A stretch of 64,000 nt of DNA from Agrococcus jenensis. Its GTDB lineage: Bacteria > Actinomycetota > Actinomycetes > Actinomycetales > Microbacteriaceae. The notes under the pieces are model-generated. The model was not told where the DNA came from. It saw nothing but the letters and a program-made list of their open reading frames with translations, and ran no database searches. The position numbers and the translations under genes were made by a program. How positions within the stretch are numbered: position 1 is the first letter of the stretch; each line of letters starts with the position of its first letter. The DNA lies in NCBI RefSeq assembly GCF_003752465.1, contig NZ_RKHJ01000001.1, positions 806,001-870,000 on the forward strand, read 5' to 3'. This document shows, in pieces, positions 58,891-64,000 of this stretch.

Positions 58891-58919
58891 AGTCTCGCGC
58901 GATATCTATCGAAAGTCAA
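58891..58919 (-). promoter_or_regulatory. Promoter and palindrome of the DUF2975-XRE unit
   Basis: On the minus strand TTGACT (58919-58914) and GAGACT (58896-58891) are 17 bp apart. Between them lies CGATAGATATCG (58911-58900), a near-palindrome and one of the few AT-rich stretches nearby. It is a likely operator for the XRE-type protein. The -10 is weak. Confidence 0.5.
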
Positions 58920-59030
58920 TTGGTTGAATGCTGAGCGTCTCCCGAGTGCGGCACGCCCAAGCGTCTGTCACTGTTGTCCCCCACCCGCTGTACCCCAACC
59001 CGGGGTGCGCGCAGAGAAGAGGGGGAACCA

Positions 59031-59885
59031 ATGACGGATCACACCTTCAGCATCGACGAGCTCTACCGGGGCACGGTCTACGACTCCGACGGCGACAAGA
59101 TCGGTGCTGTCAAGCAGGTCTACACCGACGACACCACCGGAGAGCCGCAGTTCGTGACGGTCAACACCGGCCTGTTCGGCTCCCGCGAGAGCTTCGTGCC
59201 CGTAAGCGGCGCGACCCGGCAGGGCGACGACATCCACGTGCCGTACACGAAGGCCTTCGTGAAGGACGCGCCCGGCATCGAGGCCGACGGCCACATGGAG
59301 GAGAGCGAGCAGGACGAGCTCTTCCGCTACTACGACTACAGCGGTGGCGGCCGTGACACCACGACGTACGACCGCGACACCACCGCAGGCGTGGGCGGCG
59401 TCGGCGGGCTGGGCGACGGATCGCTCGACCGCGACCGCGACCGTGACCTGGACCTCGACCGCGACCGCACCTCCGACCTCGGCGACGAGTCGATCGTGCG
59501 CCGCGAGGAGCAGCTCAACGTCGGCACCGAGCGCGTCGAGACGGGCCGCCTGCGCATCCGCAAGCACGTCGTCACGGAGCAGCAGACCGTGACCGTGCCC
59601 GTCGAGCGCGAGGAGTTCGAGGTCGTGCGCGAGCCGATCACCGGCACCTCGACCGGCGGCACGCTCGGCGACGACGAGATCGCCGTCACCACGCACGCCG
59701 AGCGTCCGGTCGTCGACAAGGACGTCGTCGACGCCGAGCGCATCGGTGTCGAGAAGCGCACGGTCACCGATCAGGAGCGCGTCTCCGCGGAGGTCTCCAA
59801 GGAGCAGGTCGACATCGACCGCGACGGCGACGTCGACCGCGACCGCGACCGCGGCATCGACGGCGACGGCGGCCTGCGCCGCTGA
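59031..59885 (+). CDS. PRC-barrel plus DUF2382 stress protein
   Basis: A 284-residue soluble protein. Residues about 1-95 are a PRC-barrel (ELYRGTVYDSDGDKIGAVKQVYTDD, FVTVNTGLFGSRESFVPV). Residues about 150-265 are DUF2382 (VRREEQLNVGTERVETGRLRIRKHVVTEQQTVTVPVEREEFEVVREPI). An Asp/Arg run (DRDRDRDLDLDRDR) links them and a shorter one ends the protein. Such proteins are frequent in stress-tolerant actinomycetes and Deinococci, but mechanism is unknown. GAAGAGGGGG lies before ATG 59031. Confidence 0.85.
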   Translation: MTDHTFSIDELYRGTVYDSDGDKIGAVKQVYTDDTTGEPQFVTVNTGLFGSRESFVPVSGATRQGDDIHVPYTKAFVKDAPGIEADGHMEESEQDELFRYYDYSGGGRDTTTYDRDTTAGVGGVGGLGDGSLDRDRDRDLDLDRDRTSDLGDESIVRREEQLNVGTERVETGRLRIRKHVVTEQQTVTVPVEREEFEVVREPITGTSTGGTLGDDEIAVTTHAERPVVDKDVVDAERIGVEKRTVTDQERVSAEVSKEQVDIDRDGDVDRDRDRGIDGDGGLRR

Positions 59886-59908
59886 CCGTCCGGCCTCGCG
59901 CCGCATCG

Positions 59909-59940
59909 TCGACCCGTCCCGCTTCGGCGGGGCGGGTCGA
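59909..59940 (+). terminator. Terminator with UUCG loop after the PRC-barrel gene
   Basis: Fourteen-base arms TCGACCCGTCCCGC and GCGGGGCGGGTCGA pair at 13 positions plus a G-U around the tetraloop TTCG. It lies 24 bp after the stop codon. Confidence 0.85.
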
Positions 59941-60032
59941 TCGCCGTCCGGGCGGCCGCTCGGAGCGCTCCGTCGGGAGGCGAGCGCGGGTCGCACCGCT
60001 GCCGGTCAGTCCCGCGTGGTTCGATCGGCAGC

Positions 60033-61097
60033 ATGGAGGCACCGGTCGAGGCGGACGCGCGCCGCGAGTCGCGCGCGATCGCGGCCGCGTGGGCGTGCTT
60101 CGCGGTGGGCATCGCGCTCGGGCTCATCGCCCTCGCCGGCCCGCCGCGCCCGATCGCCGGCGAGGGCTCGGTCGCGCTTCCGGCCGCCGGCATCGCCGCG
60201 CTCGTCGCCGCCACCGCGTTCGCCGTCAGCTCCGCCGTGCACCGACGCGGGGAGACGACACCGATGCCGCGCTGGCAGGCGGTCATCGCACGCGTCTCGA
60301 CCATCGCGATCACCATCGCCTTCGCCGCGGTCGCGTACCTCGCGGTGCTCACGGCCGGCGAGATCCTCGCGCTCGGCCTGCAGGGGCTGCAGGCACCCGC
60401 GTTGGGCGGCGCGCTGCTCACCGGCGCCGCGAGCGCGGCCGCCGGGTGGCTCGCCTTCCAGGCGGGCGTCGAGCTGCGCACCACCGACCTGGCCACCCTG
60501 CTCTTCGCGTTCCTCACCATCGGCACCGTGTTCGCGATGATCACGGCAGCCGACCCGCGCTGGTGGGAGCGGCACTTCTCCGACCTCGGCACCGGCTGGG
60601 CGTTCAACCTCACGCTCATCGTCGCGGGGCTGCTGGTCGCGACGATCGGCGCGTACATCGGTCGCGACCTGCACCGCCGGCTCGGCGACGCCGCGCTGCG
60701 CCGGATCGCGCTGGTGGTCGCGCTCTTCGCCCTCACCGGTGCCGCGCTCGCCGGCGTCGGCGTCTTCCCGGTGCATCGGGGGCAGCTGCTCCACGACATC
60801 GCGGCATTCGGCACGCTCGGGCTCTTCGGGATCACGATGGTCGTGGTGACGATCGTGATGCCCGGGCCGCCCCGCGCGCTGCTCCTCACGACCGTCGGGG
60901 CCGGGGTCGCGCTCGTCGTCGCGGTGCTGCTGTGGCGACCGCTCGAGGTCTACAGCGCCACGGCGCTCGAGGCGATCGCCGTCGGCATCCTCTTCGTCTG
61001 GCTCACGACGCTCGTGCGCACCCTCGCCGCGCTCGTGCCGCAGGAGAGTCGCCCGTCGGGGTCGCCGTCGCCGCTGCGTGCGGCGCCCGCGACCTGA
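60033..61097 (+). CDS. Polytopic membrane protein (DUF998-like)
   Basis: A 354-residue protein with about eight or nine hydrophobic helices and a short acidic N-terminus. The GVGVFPVHRGQLLHDIAAFGTLGLFGITMVVV segment (about 248-275) fits DUF998-type proteins, in which a G-x-F-P ... H-D motif is conserved; WWERHFSDLGTG lies in an outer loop. No transport or catalytic motif is clear. Starts at ATG 60033 with CGGCAGC upstream. DUF5302 follows. Confidence 0.65.
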   Translation: MEAPVEADARRESRAIAAAWACFAVGIALGLIALAGPPRPIAGEGSVALPAAGIAALVAATAFAVSSAVHRRGETTPMPRWQAVIARVSTIAITIAFAAVAYLAVLTAGEILALGLQGLQAPALGGALLTGAASAAAGWLAFQAGVELRTTDLATLLFAFLTIGTVFAMITAADPRWWERHFSDLGTGWAFNLTLIVAGLLVATIGAYIGRDLHRRLGDAALRRIALVVALFALTGAALAGVGVFPVHRGQLLHDIAAFGTLGLFGITMVVVTIVMPGPPRALLLTTVGAGVALVVAVLLWRPLEVYSATALEAIAVGILFVWLTTLVRTLAALVPQESRPSGSPSPLRAAPAT

Positions 61098-61149
61098 CCG
61101 CGGGTGCGGCCGACTCGACATCGGTGCCCGCAGCGGGCAAGGTTGAGCC

Positions 61150-61365
61150 ATGACGAGTCACGATCCGGTCGAGCCTGAGACGCCGCAGGACACCCCTGAG
61201 GGCACCGAGACGGCCGAGGAGGCGCAGCGTCGCAAGTTCCGCGAGGCGCTCGACAAGAAGAAGCTCGGCCACCACGGGCAGGGCATGGGCGCCCCCGGCG
61301 GCGTGCAGGGCGCGCACTCCGGTCCCGCCGTCCAGAAGCGCGTCCACCGCCGCAAGAGCGGCTGA
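61150..61365 (+). CDS. DUF5302 small protein
   Basis: A 71-residue hydrophilic protein. An acidic Pro/Thr/Glu-rich N-terminus leads to AQRRKFREALDKKKLGHHG and HSGPAVQKRVHRRKSG, the conserved DUF5302 core found throughout actinomycetes. Function is unknown; such basic tails suggest nucleic-acid contact. ATG 61150 has GGTTGAGCC upstream. Confidence 0.85.
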   Translation: MTSHDPVEPETPQDTPEGTETAEEAQRRKFREALDKKKLGHHGQGMGAPGGVQGAHSGPAVQKRVHRRKSG

Positions 61366-61409
61366 GCCGGGCCCTCGCTGGTGCTCGCGCTTCGCGCTGA
61401 GCGCCGGCG

Positions 61410-62141
61410 TCAGCCTGCCTGCGCGAGGTAGGCGAGCTGCGCCGCCATCGACGCCTCGGCCGCCTGCCGCACCGACGGGTCGACGTCGGCGTAGACGACG
61501 TCGGTGACGGCGGCGACGGGTGCGTCCGCGGCCGTCGTGCCGAGCGTCGCGAGCGCGTCGCGCACCTGCTCGAGCCGCTCGAGCCGGTGCGCGCGGTACT
61601 CGCGCGCCACCGCGGCGACGGAGGGCAGCGGATCGCCGTGGCCCGGCAGCGCCTCGAGGTCGCCGAGCGCCTCCAGCCGGTCGAGCGTCGCGAGGTAGGG
61701 CCCGACCGCGCCGTCGGGGTGCATGATCACGGTCGTGCCCCTGCCGAGGATCGTGTCGCCGGTGAGCACCGCCCGGCCCGGCACCACGATGCACACCGAG
61801 TCGGCCGTGTGGCCCGGGGTGGCGATGACCTGCAGCTCGACGTCGTCGACGGGGATCCACTCGCCGTCGACGAGCGGCTCGCCGCCGAGGCACTCGTCGG
61901 GATCGAGGCCGCGGAGCGCGGCGCCGGTGGAGCGCGCGAGCTCGGCCGCGCCCTCCGTGTGGTCGGGGTGGCGGTGCGTCACGAGGATGAGCCGCGGCCG
62001 GAGCCGCACCAGCCGCTCGATGTGCTCGGCGTCGGCAGGGCCCGGGTCGACGACGACCTGCCCGCCCAGCACGTAGGTGTTCGTGCCGTCCAGCGTCATG
62101 GGGCCGGGGTTGGGTGCCAGGATGCGCTCGATCTCGACCAT
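61410..62141 (-). CDS. MBL-fold metallo-hydrolase (LACTB2-like)
   Basis: A 243-residue metallo-beta-lactamase-fold hydrolase. THRHPDH (His56, His58, Asp60, His61) binds two metals, with further ligands in TPGHTADSVC and the Asp in LTGDTILG and LPGHGDP. The order and the PNPGPMTLDGTNTYVL start match LACTB2-type RNases/hydrolases. Substrate is uncertain. The start ATG 62141 faces the rmuC gene about 80 bp away. Confidence 0.88.
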   Translation of the reverse strand: MVEIERILAPNPGPMTLDGTNTYVLGGQVVVDPGPADAEHIERLVRLRPRLILVTHRHPDHTEGAAELARSTGAALRGLDPDECLGGEPLVDGEWIPVDDVELQVIATPGHTADSVCIVVPGRAVLTGDTILGRGTTVIMHPDGAVGPYLATLDRLEALGDLEALPGHGDPLPSVAAVAREYRAHRLERLEQVRDALATLGTTAADAPVAAVTDVVYADVDPSVRQAAEASMAAQLAYLAQAG

Positions 62142-62222
62142 GCGTCGACCCTACGACGCCGGGCATCCGCCCCGCTGGCGCGTCCCGGCGACGATGTCAC
62201 CGGCCTCTGGTCCCATGGACCC

Positions 62223-63671
62223 ATGGAGCCGCTCGTCATCGTCGCCGCACTCGCCGCCGTGCTGCTCGCCGGCGCGCTCGGCGCGCTGCTCGGCACGCGG
62301 ATCGGGCACGCGCGCGCCACCGCCGACAGCGCCGCGACCACGGGCGACCTGCTGGCCGCGCGGAGCCGGCTCGAGGTGCTCGAGGCCGAGCGCATCCGGG
62401 AGCGCGACATCGCGGAGCGCCGTCACGCCGCCCAGCTCGAGGAGGTGCGCGACGAGGCGCAGCGCCGCGTCGCGGAGGAGCGGGAGCGCGGCAGGGAGGT
62501 GCTCGCCGAGCTGCAGCAGGATGCGCAGCGCCGCGCCGACGAGTTCGCCGCGCTCAGCAGCGCGGCGCTCGAGCGCAACTCCGCCGTCTTCCTCGAGCAG
62601 GCGGAGGAGCGGCTGCGGCGATCGCAGACCGAGGGCGCGGCCGAGCTCGCGAAGCGCGAGGCCGCGGTGCAGCAGCTCGTCGAGCCGCTGTCGAAGTCGC
62701 TCGAGTCGGTGCGCGGCGAGGTGACGGCGGCCGAGCAGGCGCGCGCGCAGGCGAACGCCGCGCTTGCCGAGCAGCTGCGGGCCATGCGCGCATCGTCCGA
62801 GCAGCTGACCGTCGAGACGCGGCAGCTCGTCACCGCGCTCCGCGCGCCGCAGGTGCGCGGGCGCTGGGGCGAGCTGCAGCTGCGGCGCGTCGTCGAGTCG
62901 GCCGGCATGCTCGAGCACGTCGACTTCACCGAGCAGGCCCACCACGCCACCGACGACGGCGCGCTGCGCCCCGACATGCTCGTGCACCTGCCGGGCGACA
63001 AGCAGGTGATCGTCGACGCGAAGGTCGCGTTCAGCGGCTACCTCGAGGCCATGGAGGCGCGCGACGACGCGACCCGCGACAAGCGCCTCGACGCCCACGC
63101 GCGCCACATGCGCGACCACATCGACCAGCTGGGCTCGAAGGCCTACTGGGAGGCGGTGCCCGGCACTCCCGAGTTCGTGGTCATGTTCGTGCCCGCGGAG
63201 CCGTTCCTCAACGCGGCGCTCGAGCGCGACCCCACGCTGTTCGAGCGCGCCTTCGCTCGGAACGTCATCCTCGCCACACCCGCGACGCTCGTGGCGCTGC
63301 TCCGCACGGTCGGCTACACCTGGCGGCAGGAGCAGCTCGCCGGCGAGGCCATGCAGGTGCTCGAGGTCGGCCGCGAGCTGCACAAGCGGCTCGGCACGAT
63401 GGGGTCGCACCTCACGACGCTGGGCAAGCGCCTCAACAGCACGGTCGAGGCGTACAACGCGTTCAACGCATCGCTCGACCGCAACGTCGTCACGCAGGCG
63501 CGGCGGTTCTCGAGCCTGCAGGGGCTCGATCCGTCGCTCGATCGCACGCCGCCCCTCGAGGTGCTCGCCGTGCCGGCGCAGAAGCCCGACCTGCACGCGG
63601 TCTCGGTGACGCAGATCCGCGAGCATCCCGGCATTGCAGACGCGGATGAGGCCTCCTCAGCGATAGCGTGA
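62223..63671 (+). CDS. rmuC: DNA recombination protein RmuC
   Basis: A 482-residue RmuC. One N-terminal membrane helix (about 3-25), a long coiled coil (about 45-200, rich in Glu/Arg/Ala/Gln), then the PD-(D/E)XK-like core: RGRWGELQLRRVVESAGMLEHVDF, VIVDAKVAFSGYLEAMEA and EFVVMFVPAEPFLNAAL. RmuC limits recombination at inverted repeats in E. coli. The start ATG 62223 gives the expected membrane helix. NUDIX gene follows after 4 bp. Confidence 0.93.
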   Translation: MEPLVIVAALAAVLLAGALGALLGTRIGHARATADSAATTGDLLAARSRLEVLEAERIRERDIAERRHAAQLEEVRDEAQRRVAEERERGREVLAELQQDAQRRADEFAALSSAALERNSAVFLEQAEERLRRSQTEGAAELAKREAAVQQLVEPLSKSLESVRGEVTAAEQARAQANAALAEQLRAMRASSEQLTVETRQLVTALRAPQVRGRWGELQLRRVVESAGMLEHVDFTEQAHHATDDGALRPDMLVHLPGDKQVIVDAKVAFSGYLEAMEARDDATRDKRLDAHARHMRDHIDQLGSKAYWEAVPGTPEFVVMFVPAEPFLNAALERDPTLFERAFARNVILATPATLVALLRTVGYTWRQEQLAGEAMQVLEVGRELHKRLGTMGSHLTTLGKRLNSTVEAYNAFNASLDRNVVTQARRFSSLQGLDPSLDRTPPLEVLAVPAQKPDLHAVSVTQIREHPGIADADEASSAIA

Positions 63672-63675
63672 GTCC

Positions 63676-64000
63676 GTGACCGTCATCCCGACCGCCGCCA
63701 CGCTCGTGCTCATGCGCGACGGCGCGGGCGCGATCGAGGTGCTGCTGCTGCAGCGGCCCGACCGCGGCGCGTTCGCGGGTGCCTGGGTGTTCCCCGGCGG
63801 CAAGGTCGAGCCGGTCGATCGCGTCGACGACGAGGAGACCACCGCGCGCAACGCCGCGGTGCGCGAGACGGCCGAGGAGTCGGGCCTCGTCGTGACGCCC
63901 GACGCGCTCGTGCCGCTCTCGCACTGGTCGCCGCCCGAGCAGCTCGCGACGAAGTTCATCACCTGGTTCTTCGTCGCCGAGGCGCCCGCGGGCGAGGTCG
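63676..64000 (+). CDS. NUDIX hydrolase, N-terminal part (cut by window edge)
   Basis: A partial 108-residue NUDIX protein. VIPTAATLVLMRDGAGAIEVLLLQRP opens the fold, and GAWVFPGGKVEP with RETAEESGL is the NUDIX region, with a long insert between GGKVEP and RETAEESG that resembles the NUDT19/coenzyme-A-pyrophosphatase-like group. GTG 63676 is 4 bp after the rmuC stop. The end lies outside the window. Confidence 0.8.
   Translation, partial: MTVIPTAATLVLMRDGAGAIEVLLLQRPDRGAFAGAWVFPGGKVEPVDRVDDEETTARNAAVRETAEESGLVVTPDALVPLSHWSPPEQLATKFITWFFVAEAPAGEV

Overview
This 64-kb window is very GC-rich chromosomal DNA with tightly packed genes, many GTG starts and many 4-nt start/stop overlaps. Mycothiol-dependent maleylpyruvate-isomerase-like proteins, an Rpf-type cell-wall lytic protein, Ku plus a POL-PE-LIG LigD, an HspR-type HAIR operator and DUF5302/DUF1206 proteins point to an actinomycete, probably Microbacteriaceae (Agrococcus-like). 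The genus is inference. I saw no rRNA, tRNA, CRISPR array, transposase or prophage.

Layout. 1-6.3 kb: two tandem DUF1206 membrane-protein genes (one cut by the window edge) and a translationally coupled pair of paralogous DUF4062-STAND ATPases. 6.3-11.9 kb: a dienelactone-hydrolase-like protein, a YbdK-type carboxylate-amine ligase, and the Ku/LigD end-joining pair. 12-29.6 kb: a complete phenylacetate (paa) catabolic region in three transcription units: paaJ-paaF-paaH-paaZ forward, paaI-paaK and paaR reversed, and paaABCDE-NUDIX-paaG forward. Two matching palindromes lie over or just downstream of the -10 boxes of paaJ and paaA, and the TetR protein encoded in the middle (PaaR) is the likely reader. 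PaaK activates phenylacetate to its CoA thioester, PaaABCDE epoxidises it, PaaG isomerises it to the oxepin, PaaZ opens and oxidises the ring, and PaaF, PaaH and PaaJ complete beta-oxidation to acetyl-CoA and succinyl-CoA. PaaI removes stalled thioesters. An Rpf/LysM protein is embedded in this region.

29.7-48.2 kb is mixed accessory and housekeeping DNA: a DUF805 membrane protein whose repetitive tail is cut off by an in-frame amber stop, a RecQ helicase fused to a phosphoribosyltransferase-like domain, a kinase/MFS pair, a D-amino-acid oxidase, a LamG lipoprotein divergent from a 1,387-residue SARP-STAND-propeller regulator, and a ClpC-type unfoldase under a perfect HAIR box. 48.2-52.7 kb is the class Ib ribonucleotide reductase operon nrdHIEF, with two NrdR boxes about 32 bp apart over its promoter.

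52.7-58.9 kb is the most unusual part. Within 5 kb, two single genes (a secreted trypsin-like protease and an orphan two-TM protein of lower GC) each sit between an intact neighbour gene and a second, short copy of that neighbour's 3' end (30/88 bp and 35 bp direct repeats). The first short copy has also lost exactly 75 codons between two GTCCGG hexamers. 59-64 kb holds a PRC-barrel/DUF2382 protein, a polytopic membrane protein, DUF5302, an MBL-fold hydrolase, RmuC and the start of a NUDIX gene.

Three families of dispersed intergenic inverted repeats run through the window: a REP-like CTGGTCGAGTAGC...GCGTATCGAGACCAC element (five copies), a CTCAACG...CACTATC...CGTTGAG hairpin (two) and a CGAGCTTCCC...CGGGTTTC hairpin (two).
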